The notes below the pieces were generated by a model that was not told the DNA's origin, ran no database searches, and saw only the letters and a program-made list of their open reading frames with translations. A stretch of 64,000 nucleotides of DNA from Campylobacter lanienae NCTC 13004. Lineage in GTDB: Bacteria > Campylobacterota > Campylobacteria > Campylobacterales > Campylobacteraceae. A program made the translations under genes and the position numbers. Where the stretch lies: positions 992,001 to 1,056,000 of the forward strand of contig NZ_CP015578.1 of the NCBI RefSeq assembly GCF_002139935.1. Reading direction: 5' to 3'. Shown one piece after another: positions 7,120-15,985 of this stretch (positions within the stretch are counted from its first letter, which is position 1; every line of letters begins with the position of its first letter).

Positions 7120-8489
7120 TAATCATTCTTCTCATTGACGGTTTTATTCTCGTCTTGGCTATTTTCAATAGATTTTGATAGAGATTCATAATCGCTATTT
7201 TCTAGCTTTTCAAGGGCGATATTTGCTTCGTTATCGATCTCTTGAATGCTTTTTTTCAGCTCTTCTACGATAGCTGAGCTATTGTCCTTAGTAGTGCTCT
7301 CTTCATCAAAAACATATCTAAATGCCTGCATTCCATCTATCATAGCTACCTTAAATCCATCAAGAGCGAGTTGCTGTTTTTCAAGTATATTGATACTAAA
7401 TTCCTCTAATGAGCGCTCAAATTTACTAATATTCATACCCAAATCATTGACACTTTTATCGAGTCTTGCTACACGCTCATCGCTGATACTTTGTAATCTT
7501 GTATAGTTTTCGCTCCATTTAATTTGTAGCTCTTTTATATTGCTATTAAATAAATTTAAAACATTGATAATTTCTGCGTGAATTTTAATCATATCTTTTT
7601 GATCTCTTTGAGATTTAATAAGCATTCCCATTGTCTGTTTGATATGCTCACTGCTTACTTTGACGGCGTCTTCTTCTGTTTTGAGAAGTTTGGTGAAATT
7701 ATCAAATTTTCTCTCTATAACATTATCTAACTCTTTAAAAAACTCCTGTTTGCTAACATAATCAAATATCACGCCAATTTTTTCAAAGCTACCTAAGGTC
7801 TCTTGCATATATCTTTGCTGTATCTCTTCTGAAGTCCAAAAAAATGGTATTGTGGCGTTTTTTTGTCTGGCGATTAGCTTTTCAAATCTACTAATACCAA
7901 ATCTCTCAAAAAATATCCACCAAAGAGCCAAAAATATACCATAAGCACAGATATAAAACGAACTTCCAATCCCTGCAAATAGCTTTGTAATCTCACCTTC
8001 TAAAGCTAAAATATCAGCCGAGCTAAGCGTTGGCATAGATATAGCAATGCTTATAAATGTCCCAAACACCCCAAGCATAGGGAATACCCCAGTTGCTACA
8101 GAGGCGTAATTGTCATTTCTAACATCTTTTGAATATTTCAAAGCAAATTGATCGAAGCTACCATTGGATTTTCTATCTTTGCCAATTGTAAGAAGGGTTT
8201 TGATAATGTAGTTTTTTAGCTCTTTTTTAAATAGATCCTTTTTTTGCTCAAACAAACAGCACCCAAGCTCAGCACTATGCCTAGCAAAAATCAACGCAAT
8301 CACAAGCATAACTCCCATAATCACGACAATATCAAGTCCCATATCAAGCTTAATAACTCCAAAATAACAGAGCAAGCAAGCCACATAAATCAAAACTGGC
8401 AATAAAACTATCTTAAAATATACTAATTTACTCTGCCTATTTCCATCTTCTGGTAGAGATATCTCGCCTAGTTCGCTCTCTTTTTCCAT
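7119..8489 (-). CDS. MotA/TolQ/ExbB-like (ZorA-like) channel protein with long helical tail
   Basis: The 456-residue protein has four predicted membrane helices (about 22-45, 52-69, 130-152, 172-195). The third carries GVFPMLGVFGTF and the fourth GIGSSFYI, the signatures of the MotA/TolQ/ExbB channel. Residues 200-456 form a long, charged, mainly helical cytoplasmic tail ending in an acidic stretch. That tail is the feature that separates ZorA of Zorya defence from MotA and ExbB, although it is shorter here than in described ZorA proteins. No zorC, zorD or zorE homologue lies nearby; the neighbours are fbaA and a PLP enzyme, so a defence role is not supported. An AAGGAAG ribosome site precedes the ATG. 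Confidence 0.82.
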   Translation of the reverse strand: MEKESELGEISLPEDGNRQSKLVYFKIVLLPVLIYVACLLCYFGVIKLDMGLDIVVIMGVMLVIALIFARHSAELGCCLFEQKKDLFKKELKNYIIKTLLTIGKDRKSNGSFDQFALKYSKDVRNDNYASVATGVFPMLGVFGTFISIAISMPTLSSADILALEGEITKLFAGIGSSFYICAYGIFLALWWIFFERFGISRFEKLIARQKNATIPFFWTSEEIQQRYMQETLGSFEKIGVIFDYVSKQEFFKELDNVIERKFDNFTKLLKTEEDAVKVSSEHIKQTMGMLIKSQRDQKDMIKIHAEIINVLNLFNSNIKELQIKWSENYTRLQSISDERVARLDKSVNDLGMNISKFERSLEEFSINILEKQQLALDGFKVAMIDGMQAFRYVFDEESTTKDNSSAIVEELKKSIQEIDNEANIALEKLENSDYESLSKSIENSQDENKTVNEKND

Positions 8490-8548
8490 CTAAACTTCCT
8501 TTTAATTTACACTAATCTTAACCATCAAAAATAGCTAAGATTAATGAA

Positions 8549-8576
8549 ATTTAGCCAAAGATATCTTTGGCTAAAT
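8549..8576 (-). terminator. Hairpin terminator after fbaA
   Basis: A 28-base perfect palindrome (arms ATTTAGCCAAAGAT) lies 3 bases past the fbaA stop, between fbaA and the ZorA-like gene. It would limit read-through from fbaA. Confidence 0.65.
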
Positions 8577-8579
8577 AGT

Positions 8580-9644
8580 TTAATTTTTATTCATACAATT
8601 GAGATTTTCGTAAGCTTCTAATAGCCTTTTTACCATACTTTCTTCGCCGTATCTTAGCCATTTTCTAGGATCATAATACTTCTTGTTTGGCTTATCACTA
8701 CCTTCTGGATTGCCAATTTGGCCTTGTAAATAGCTATGATTTTTCGCTTCATATTCACGCACACCATCCCAAAAAGCCCATTGAGTATCAGTATCGATAT
8801 TCATCTTAATCACGCCATAGCTCACAGCTGCTTTGATATCAGCAAGCTCACTACCGCTACCGCCATGAAATACGAAATTTACTGGTTTATTGTCAGTTGT
8901 GTTGAATTTGGCCTTGATATACTCTTGAGAATTTTTTAATATCTCTGGTCTAAGCACGACATTACCAGGTTTATAGACTCCATGGACATTACCAAAACTA
9001 GCAGCAATGCTAAATTTATCACTTATAGCCCCAAGAGTTTCATAAGCTAAGGCTACATCTTCGGGTTGAGTGTATAAAAGTGCATTATCTACATTTGTGT
9101 TATCCACTCCATCTTCTTCTCCACCTGTTACGCCAAGCTCTATTTCAAGTGCAATTCCAAGGCTACTTAAACTCTTTAAATACTCTTGGCAAGTTGCGAT
9201 ATTTTCATCCAAAGGCTCTTCGCTAAGATCAAGCATATGAGAGCTAAATAGCGGCACACCGCAATTTTTGATATTTTCACGACTAGCTTGGATCAAAGCA
9301 TCTATCCATGGCAATAGCTTTCTAGCGGCGTGATCAGTGTGTAAAATCACAGCAACACCATAAGCTTGTGCCAATAAATGGACATGCTTAGCCCCTGCTA
9401 TCGCACCTAAAACATCGCTATTTGGGCATGATTTACCAGCGTAATAGCTTGCTCCACCATTGCTAAATTGTATAATTACAGGTGAATTTGCTATTTTGGC
9501 TGCTTCCATAACGGCATTTACAGAGTGGCTTCCTACGACATTAACCGCCGGAATAGCAAAGCCCTCGCTCTTAGCATAATCATATAATTTGCTAAGGTCA
9601 TCACCCCAAACTACTCCAGGTTTTACGATATCCATTACTCCCAT
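8580..9644 (-). CDS. fbaA: Class II fructose-bisphosphate aldolase
   Basis: This zinc enzyme splits or forms fructose 1,6-bisphosphate. Campylobacters generally lack phosphofructokinase, so it should work mainly in gluconeogenesis. The 354-residue length fits the long class IIA form. Visible sites are the zinc loop HTDHAARK, the second metal and phosphate segment FHGGSGSE, and NIDTDTQWAF near the C-terminus. The start at 9644 (MGVMDIV) is preceded by AGGGG at 7 bases; a second ATG three codons in lacks good spacing. It follows peb4 by 12 bases and likely shares its transcript. Confidence 0.96.
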   Translation of the reverse strand: MGVMDIVKPGVVWGDDLSKLYDYAKSEGFAIPAVNVVGSHSVNAVMEAAKIANSPVIIQFSNGGASYYAGKSCPNSDVLGAIAGAKHVHLLAQAYGVAVILHTDHAARKLLPWIDALIQASRENIKNCGVPLFSSHMLDLSEEPLDENIATCQEYLKSLSSLGIALEIELGVTGGEEDGVDNTNVDNALLYTQPEDVALAYETLGAISDKFSIAASFGNVHGVYKPGNVVLRPEILKNSQEYIKAKFNTTDNKPVNFVFHGGSGSELADIKAAVSYGVIKMNIDTDTQWAFWDGVREYEAKNHSYLQGQIGNPEGSDKPNKKYYDPRKWLRYGEESMVKRLLEAYENLNCMNKN

Positions 9645-9656
9645 ATCATACCCCTA

Positions 9657-10469
9657 TTATTTGTATTCTATCTTTGCGCCTTGTCTTAACTTATCCATTT
9701 TATCTTGCATTACACCTCTGAATTTTTCAGCTCTTAACTGCTCTTCAATGTTGTTTTTAACCTTATCGTAAGCTACTGTGGTTTTAGCTTTTGAATCCTC
9801 TTTTAAGATTACATGATAGCCAAATTCGCTTTTAACTGGTTTTATAGTAATTGCTCCATTTTTTAAGCCAAAAGCAGCCTTGCTAAATGCTGGCACCATT
9901 CTTGACTCATCAAACCAACCTAGCTCACCACCATTAGCAGCACTTCCTCTATCTATTGATTTAGTTTTAGCTAATTCACTAAATTTAGATGTCAAAGCAT
10001 CACCTTTTAGCCCTTTTAATTGAGCGATTATATCTTCAGCTTCTTTTTGTGTTCCTACTAGGATATGTTTTGCTTTGACTTGTGCTGGGCTTACAAAAAT
10101 TGTGTCTTTGTTTTTTTCATAAAATGCCTTTACATCAGCGTTTGATATTTTGATTTTTTTATATTCGTTTTGTGTCCATACATTTCTTAATACATTATCT
10201 TCGCTAAATTTCAAAGCATCTTTATACTCTTTTGTTTTATCTATTCCATCTTTTTTAGCTTGTTCTAGGATTAATTCGCCATTGATAGCCATCTCTATTA
10301 GCTGTTTTTTCATCTGCTCTGGGATTTTGTTAAAATCACTGCCGTGAGCACCTAATAAAGGAGCCAAATCTTCTTCTTTGATATCTTTACCATTTACACT
10401 AGCAAGCACCGCTGCGTTTAGACTCATACTAGCTGCTAAGCTAAGAGCTAGAAATAGACCTTTTTTCAT
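9657..10469 (-). CDS. peb4: Periplasmic SurA-like peptidyl-prolyl isomerase PEB4
   Basis: The 270-residue protein starts with a Sec signal peptide (MKKGLFLALSLAASMSLNA) and has a SurA-type chaperone segment followed by a parvulin rotamase domain (about 130-225) with VKAKHILV, GGELGWF and FGYHVI, then a C-terminal helix. In C. jejuni, PEB4 (Cbf2) is a major periplasmic chaperone that helps fold outer membrane proteins and affects adhesion. The outer membrane autotransporter in this window would be a plausible client (inference). It is divergently transcribed from nth across a 109-base gap and leads into fbaA. Confidence 0.93.
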   Translation of the reverse strand: MKKGLFLALSLAASMSLNAAVLASVNGKDIKEEDLAPLLGAHGSDFNKIPEQMKKQLIEMAINGELILEQAKKDGIDKTKEYKDALKFSEDNVLRNVWTQNEYKKIKISNADVKAFYEKNKDTIFVSPAQVKAKHILVGTQKEAEDIIAQLKGLKGDALTSKFSELAKTKSIDRGSAANGGELGWFDESRMVPAFSKAAFGLKNGAITIKPVKSEFGYHVILKEDSKAKTTVAYDKVKNNIEEQLRAEKFRGVMQDKMDKLRQGAKIEYK

Positions 10470-10578
10470 CTCTTTTCCTTGTGTTAAATTTTTAAAATAA
10501 GTTGGGTATTATATCTTAAATTTGATTATATATTATTGAATTTAGATTATATTTTTTATATTTTGTTATAATTTTGAG

Positions 10579-11202
10579 ATGAGAAGTAAAAGAGATATAG
10601 ATAGGATTAAGGCTCTATTTTTAGAGCATTTTAGTGGTGCGAAGACGGAGCTACATTTTCGTAATTTATATGAGCTTTTAGTGGCTGTGATGCTATCAGC
10701 GCAATGTACTGATAAGAGAGTGAATTTGATAACTCCGGCGCTTTTTAGAGAGTATCCAGATATAAAAGCCTTGGCAAATGCTAATCTAATGAGCCTAAAA
10801 CTCCTTATAAATAGTTGTAGTTTTTTTAATAACAAAGCTGTGAATTTAATCAAGATGGCAAATTCAGTTATGAGTGATTTTAATGGTGAAATTCCACTTG
10901 ATGAAAAGAGCTTAGTCAAGCTAGCAGGCGTGGGACAAAAGACTGCTCATGTAGTATTGATAGAGTATCAAGAGGCAAATTTAATGGCTGTGGATACTCA
11001 TGTTTTTAGGGTATCGCATAGGCTTGGGCTAAGCACTGCTAAAACCCCGCAAGCTACAGAGATAGATCTAGTAAAGGCATTTAAAACGAATTTAAACACA
11101 CTTCATCAAGCTATGGTATTACATGGTCGCTACACTTGTAAAGCTATAAAGCCCAAATGCGATGAGTGCTTTTTAAAAGAGCTGTGTAGAGCTAAGATAT
11201 AA
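10579..11202 (+). CDS. nth: Endonuclease III
   Basis: This base-excision glycosylase/AP lyase removes oxidised pyrimidines. The helix-hairpin-helix reads LAGVGQKTAH with the catalytic Lys, the catalytic Asp is in VDTHVFR, and the C-terminal cluster has C-x6-C-x2-C-x5-C for the 4Fe-4S centre. The length (207) is normal. Its last 11 bases overlap the end of the convergent maf gene, with no room for a terminator between them. Confidence 0.96.
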   Translation: MRSKRDIDRIKALFLEHFSGAKTELHFRNLYELLVAVMLSAQCTDKRVNLITPALFREYPDIKALANANLMSLKLLINSCSFFNNKAVNLIKMANSVMSDFNGEIPLDEKSLVKLAGVGQKTAHVVLIEYQEANLMAVDTHVFRVSHRLGLSTAKTPQATEIDLVKAFKTNLNTLHQAMVLHGRYTCKAIKPKCDECFLKELCRAKI

Positions 11203-13210
11203 GCTCTACATCCCAAGACTTAAGCGATTCGCTCATTGTATCCCTAGTCGCTTCCATCATACCAGCAAGGCTAAAGAAATAATACCCATGCTGTCTGACA
11301 TACTCAAAAATTTTCTTATCTTTATCATTTTTATTATTCTCTGGTCGCACCATTAATTCACCAAATTCCATCTCTTGGTGTAGGCAAAAATTATTTGCTA
11401 CATGGTAGTATCCAGCGTCAAATATCTCATCATTTTTTAGATTGTTTTTAAATCTATCAATTCTCTCTTTTAACTCATAAAATTTAGGATAATACGGCTC
11501 TTTACCACGCTCGATATCTCTATTAGCACTCTCTACGGCTTTACTAATCTTTTTAAATAGCTCTTCGCATAGCTTTTGCTTTTCTAAGCCATATTTGATA
11601 AAGCTCTCTATAAGCTCTTTTTGCGATTTTATCTTGGATTTGGCTGATTGTAGGCCAACTGGTTTAGGTATTATAATGCTTTTTGCAGTGTTCTCGGCTA
11701 AAATTTCATCTACTAACTCACTAAAAGGCTTTTCTATCATTCCGTGAATTCTAGCTCCGCCTTCTGTGGCGTTATATACTTTTACCTTATAATCATGATG
11801 AACTGGCTCCATCATAGACTCAAAATACCCACGAAAGAAATTCCAAACATCAGTGCTTTTAACCTCGCCTACTCCGCCATATGCGATAGCTGTTTGTGGT
11901 CTTTGTCTAGCATTTGGGTTTATGGTTATGGTGCCATCTTCTTTTATGTAGTTTTCAAACATATTCCCCTTAGCATGGCTAGCTCCATCTTTGCCAAATG
12001 CAAGGTCTTGACCGATAAATATAATTCTTTCGCATTTAAGTCTAAGAGCCATATCAAAAGCAAAGTGTGCCGAGCTAGGACCTCTAGACATAAATGGGAT
12101 ATCATCTTTTAATAAAAATTCAAATCTAATTGGCCTATGAGCGTAAGTGCGATTTCGCCCTTCTAAATTTTTGCTAGTTTGGGGATGAGTTAGAGATGCT
12201 GCCATAAATACTATATCATTATCAAATTCGCTTGGCTGGCTTTGAAAAAACTCACTAGTCTTCTCTACTCTCTCCATCGTAGTGACAAAATCAGGCTTAA
12301 TACCATGTAGCTTTAAGACATGATAAGATGCATCTGGGATAAGGATTAATGCGTGTGGGGCAACCTTTTTTAAAAGCTCAATCTGTTTATTTAAACTAGG
12401 ACCGGTAGATGCGATGATGGCGGTTTTATTTTTGCTAATATTAAGATCAATTATATCTTTTAGTTGTAAGCTACTATATACATTTGGTAAATTATATATA
12501 ACATGCTTGATCCCTAGTAGATTATCATATGCGTCATTGCCGGAATTTAAGATAACTTTAGATGATGATTCTATGATTTTTTGGTTAATTTTTTGAGCTA
12601 TATCGCCATAATTTTTCGCATAATAATCGCTATATATATGAAAATTATAATTTCTAATATTAGCTATAACCGCTTCAAAATGACAAATAAGCTCTATCTG
12701 CCCATCCCTAAAATAGCTTGGATGAGCCACAATAAATCTCTCATGAAATATATCAGCACCAAAATCACAAAGATTAAATGCGATAAATATAATCTCAATC
12801 TCTGGCTCAAATACAATGATCTTTTCATGAGTTTGATTTTGTAGCAATTTAGCATAGAAGTTACCATTACCAAGACCAAAGAAAAATAGCGATGGATAAA
12901 GAGCGTATTTGGCTTTAAACTCATCCAACATTGCCTTAGTATGTTCAGCTGGAGACTTGGCATAAATAGGCTCTTTTAGCTCTGTGTTAATGATATTTAT
13001 ATCCAAATTTGTCTTACCGGCAAATACATCAAATTTCCTATTAGTCTCTAAATCATAAACCGCCTTAGCTAATCTAAAATTTATAGCACTCAACGCTACA
13101 ATATTTTTAGTAAAAATTGATGGTGTAGGCTCGCTTTTGATTCTTGCTTCTAGGATCTTTTGAAACTCTTGAAAATCCCTAGCTTCAATATCTTTATCAT
13201 AATCTTGCAT
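11192..13210 (-). CDS. maf: Motility accessory factor (Maf-type, DUF115) glycosyltransferase
   Basis: The 672-residue protein belongs to the Maf/PseE family of flagellin glycosylation factors. Known members transfer nonulosonic acids (pseudaminic or legionaminic) to flagellin before export. The central DUF115/MptE-like domain (about 200-440) carries IIASTGPSLNKQ, LIPDASYHVLK, and SRGPSSAHFAFDMALRL then IFIGQDLAF, typical of the family. The start at 13210 has AAAGGA at 5 bases. It is far from the flagellin and legB/legC in this window but could act on the same product. A TATAAT box lies upstream around 13230. Confidence 0.9.
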   Translation of the reverse strand: MQDYDKDIEARDFQEFQKILEARIKSEPTPSIFTKNIVALSAINFRLAKAVYDLETNRKFDVFAGKTNLDINIINTELKEPIYAKSPAEHTKAMLDEFKAKYALYPSLFFFGLGNGNFYAKLLQNQTHEKIIVFEPEIEIIFIAFNLCDFGADIFHERFIVAHPSYFRDGQIELICHFEAVIANIRNYNFHIYSDYYAKNYGDIAQKINQKIIESSSKVILNSGNDAYDNLLGIKHVIYNLPNVYSSLQLKDIIDLNISKNKTAIIASTGPSLNKQIELLKKVAPHALILIPDASYHVLKLHGIKPDFVTTMERVEKTSEFFQSQPSEFDNDIVFMAASLTHPQTSKNLEGRNRTYAHRPIRFEFLLKDDIPFMSRGPSSAHFAFDMALRLKCERIIFIGQDLAFGKDGASHAKGNMFENYIKEDGTITINPNARQRPQTAIAYGGVGEVKSTDVWNFFRGYFESMMEPVHHDYKVKVYNATEGGARIHGMIEKPFSELVDEILAENTAKSIIIPKPVGLQSAKSKIKSQKELIESFIKYGLEKQKLCEELFKKISKAVESANRDIERGKEPYYPKFYELKERIDRFKNNLKNDEIFDAGYYHVANNFCLHQEMEFGELMVRPENNKNDKDKKIFEYVRQHGYYFFSLAGMMEATRDTMSESLKSWDVELIS

Positions 13211-13293
13211 ATATATCCTTTGCTTTTTTGTATTATACTAAATTTAATCTTAAGTATTCTAAGGATAGATTTAAGAAAACTAAATTTCAAAAG

Positions 13294-13428
13294 TTATTCA
13301 CCGCTTTTTCACAATGTGAAAATCTCATCAAAATACCATAAATTCACACTTTAAGCTTAAAGTATTGATAAATTTGATTTATCTTATTTTAAGCATAATT
13401 GTGAATTTAAATAAAATTATGTGAATAA
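13294..13428. promoter_or_regulatory. Cluster of six DnaA-box-like motifs in the dnaB-maf gap
   Basis: Within 135 bases there are six 9-mers of the type TTATTCACA. Plus strand: TTATTCACC (13294-13302), TTTTTCACA (13305-13313), AAATTCACA (13340-13348). Minus strand: ATTTTCACA (13315-13323), AAATTCACA (13400-13408), TTATTCACA (13420-13428). The second and third are a head-to-head pair one base apart. The gap is strongly AT-rich. They could bind DnaA or another dyad-binding regulator; function is not proven. Confidence 0.45.
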
Positions 13429-13435
13429 AGCGAAT

Positions 13436-14833
13436 TTAACCTTCGAAAGTTACACTCTCTACGGGATAATTTTCATGTTTTTCTACAAAGCGGGTAAAGG
13501 TTGGCTGAAATACTAGCTCTATCGTGCCTGTTGGGCCATTTCTATTTTTACCGATTATTATCTCTGCGCTCTCTTCTAGCTTATTTTTTTTAAATTGCGA
13601 TTTATACTCTTTGCCTTCTAGCTTGGCTTTTTGCTCTTTTTCTTTCTCTTCTTGTTCTAAATATACTTCATTTCTATATACAAAGAGTATAGTATCAGCG
13701 TCTTGTTCTATCGCTCCTGATTCTCTTAAATCGCTTAACATTGGTCGTTTGTTTGCTCTTGATTCTAAGCTTCTATTGAGCTGAGAAAGTGCCACGACAG
13801 GCAAATTTAACTCCCTAGCTAAGAGCTTTAATCCCCTTGAAATCTCTGCGATTTGCAAGTGCCTATCGCTATATGCTGATGAGTTTGTCATCAAACCTAT
13901 ATAATCTATTACGCATAATTTTATCTCTGGGTGTGAGCTTTTGAGCTTTCTCATTTGTGTTCTGACTTGATGGATTGTAGCGTTGCCACTATCATAGACA
14001 AAGAGCTTTTTCCCGCTCATTGCATCACAAGCGCTATTTAGCCTTTCTATCTCATCATTATCCATATCAGATGCCATGATATTTTGTAAAGCAATAGATG
14101 TTTTAGCACTTAGCATTCTTAGCATTAATTGAGTTGCTGGCATCTCTAAAGAGAAAAATACCACACCTAAATTCTGATCTAAAACCTTTTGGACTAAGTT
14201 CAAAACAAAAGCCGTCTTACCCATCCCCGGTCTAGCTGCGATCACTACTAAATCGCCATCTTTAAACCCTTTTGTCCTTTCATTTAATCCCCTAAATCCA
14301 GTATCCAATCCCACAACTTCATGATCTTTGGCTAATTTTTGTTTATTTAGCTCCTCAACTAGCTCAATTATAATATCTTTGGCATTTTTAACAACTCCAT
14401 TGCTAGTGCCATCTACAAGTGCATAGATCTCACTACTAATATCATCTACCATATCACGGCCAAGCTTATTTTCATTTACCTTAGATGGAATTTGATTTGC
14501 TACTTTGACTAGCGATCTTTTGATTGAAAATTCTTTAAGTTCTGTGGCGTATTTTTTGATATCTAGGATTGAATTTGTAGTTAAAACGCTATTAAAAACC
14601 TCTTCATTAAATTTAATCCCCAAATGCTTTTTAACAAAGGCTATATCTACTGGATCATCACTATTTAAGCAACTTTGCATAGCTGCAAATATATCTTCAT
14701 GAGCTTTTAAATAGAAATCTTTTGGGCTGATAATATCATAAATTTCACCCAAATTATCTTGCTCAAATAGTATCGCACTCAATATCGAGCGCTCCATATC
14801 CAAATCATATAAATTCGAGCTTATATTATCCAT
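13436..14833 (-). CDS. dnaB: Replicative DNA helicase DnaB
   Basis: This hexameric 5'-3' helicase of the replication fork has an N-terminal helical domain (about 8-110), a linker, and a RecA-like motor with Walker [10 protein letters not shown] and Walker B LCVIDYIG, then SQLNRSLE and the arginine-finger region GKNRNGPTG. Its 465 residues are normal. Its start overlaps the ispG stop by 8 bases, so ispG and dnaB are coupled. No intein is present. The 225-base gap after it carries the DnaA-box-like cluster. Confidence 0.97.
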   Translation of the reverse strand: MDNISSNLYDLDMERSILSAILFEQDNLGEIYDIISPKDFYLKAHEDIFAAMQSCLNSDDPVDIAFVKKHLGIKFNEEVFNSVLTTNSILDIKKYATELKEFSIKRSLVKVANQIPSKVNENKLGRDMVDDISSEIYALVDGTSNGVVKNAKDIIIELVEELNKQKLAKDHEVVGLDTGFRGLNERTKGFKDGDLVVIAARPGMGKTAFVLNLVQKVLDQNLGVVFFSLEMPATQLMLRMLSAKTSIALQNIMASDMDNDEIERLNSACDAMSGKKLFVYDSGNATIHQVRTQMRKLKSSHPEIKLCVIDYIGLMTNSSAYSDRHLQIAEISRGLKLLARELNLPVVALSQLNRSLESRANKRPMLSDLRESGAIEQDADTILFVYRNEVYLEQEEKEKEQKAKLEGKEYKSQFKKNKLEESAEIIIGKNRNGPTGTIELVFQPTFTRFVEKHENYPVESVTFEG

Positions 14834-15887
14834 TTCTAGCCTTCAATTCATCATCAATCTCTTCTAAAAACCTATCTACCAATTGTGATTCAGGCAGTCT
14901 AGCTACCACCTCTCCATGACGCATTATAAGCCCATTTCCCTTGCCAAAAGCGATAGCCACATCGGCTCCTTTGGCCTCTCCAATAGCATTTACTATACAG
15001 CCCATTACGCTTATATTTAATGGTGCGGTTATGTGAGCGGTCTTCTCTTCTACTATCTTTATAGCGCTTACTAAATCGCTTTGGAGCCTACCACATGTAG
15101 GACATGAGATGATATTTAATCCACTTTTTTGGACTCCGCTATCTTGTAAAATTGCCTTAGCTACTCTAATCTCCTCTTCAAGCTCTCCTGTGATACTAAC
15201 TCTCATAGTATCACCGATCCCCTCCATCAAAAGCCCACCAAGCGCTATAGCTGATTTTATCGTAGCGTGAAATGTCGTTCCAGCTTCTGTAACCCCTAAA
15301 TGGAATGGATAATCCACCATTGGACGCAACGCTCTATATGCTGCCATTGTGTTTGCCGTATCACTGCTTTTTAAACTCACAGCAATATCTCTAAAATCAA
15401 AATCTTCTAAAAGCTTAATATTATACAAAGCACTCTCCACCATAGCTTTGACGCTTCTGCCATATTTTTGCTCAAACTGCTCTTCTAAGCTACCGCTATT
15501 TACACCAATTCTTATAGGCAAATTTCGCTCTTTACAAGCATTTACCACCTTTTTAATCTTCTCTTTACCACCGATATTACCCGGATTTATCCTAATAGCA
15601 TCTACAAATTCAGCCACAGCCAAGGCATAAAGATGGTTAAAGTGTATATCAGCCACGATCGGCAGTGGGCTATCTTTTTTAACCTGCCTAAGCCCTTCTA
15701 TATCATCTTTATTAAAGACAGCACACCGCACTATATCGCACCCCGCAAAATATAAGCGGTTAATCTGCTCTAAAGTACCAGCTACATCTCTTGTTTTAGA
15801 AAATGTCATTGACTGAACACTGATAGGAGCGTCGCCACCTATCTTTACACTGCCTACTTGAATTTGTCTTGTTTTGTATCTTTGCAT
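14826..15887 (-). CDS. ispG: 4-hydroxy-3-methylbut-2-enyl diphosphate synthase
   Basis: IspG (GcpE) is the penultimate 4Fe-4S enzyme of the MEP isoprenoid pathway, feeding the polyprenyl synthase encoded at 28721. A TIM-barrel N-terminal part is followed by the iron-sulfur domain with SCPTCGR and [11 protein letters not shown], giving the three cluster cysteines and the Glu. I start it at ATG 15887 because GAG sits 8 bases upstream; GTG 15896 and ATG 15893 are in frame but have no suitable spacing. It is divergent from the LtaS-like gene. Confidence 0.96.
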   Translation of the reverse strand: MQRYKTRQIQVGSVKIGGDAPISVQSMTFSKTRDVAGTLEQINRLYFAGCDIVRCAVFNKDDIEGLRQVKKDSPLPIVADIHFNHLYALAVAEFVDAIRINPGNIGGKEKIKKVVNACKERNLPIRIGVNSGSLEEQFEQKYGRSVKAMVESALYNIKLLEDFDFRDIAVSLKSSDTANTMAAYRALRPMVDYPFHLGVTEAGTTFHATIKSAIALGGLLMEGIGDTMRVSITGELEEEIRVAKAILQDSGVQKSGLNIISCPTCGRLQSDLVSAIKIVEEKTAHITAPLNISVMGCIVNAIGEAKGADVAIAFGKGNGLIMRHGEVVARLPESQLVDRFLEEIDDELKARNG

Positions 15888-15985
15888 TATCATCACTCAA
15901 ATAAATTTTAAAGCCATAAGTCTATCTAAAATTTAATAAAAATATTGTAAAATACCAAATTAAAATAGCAAATTTAAGGAAATTA

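Noticed and set aside
7119-8489. Zorya anti-phage system
   Set aside because: Only ZorA/ZorB-like proteins are present. No ZorC, ZorD or ZorE gene lies nearby, the key Asp is missing and the gene context is metabolic and core.
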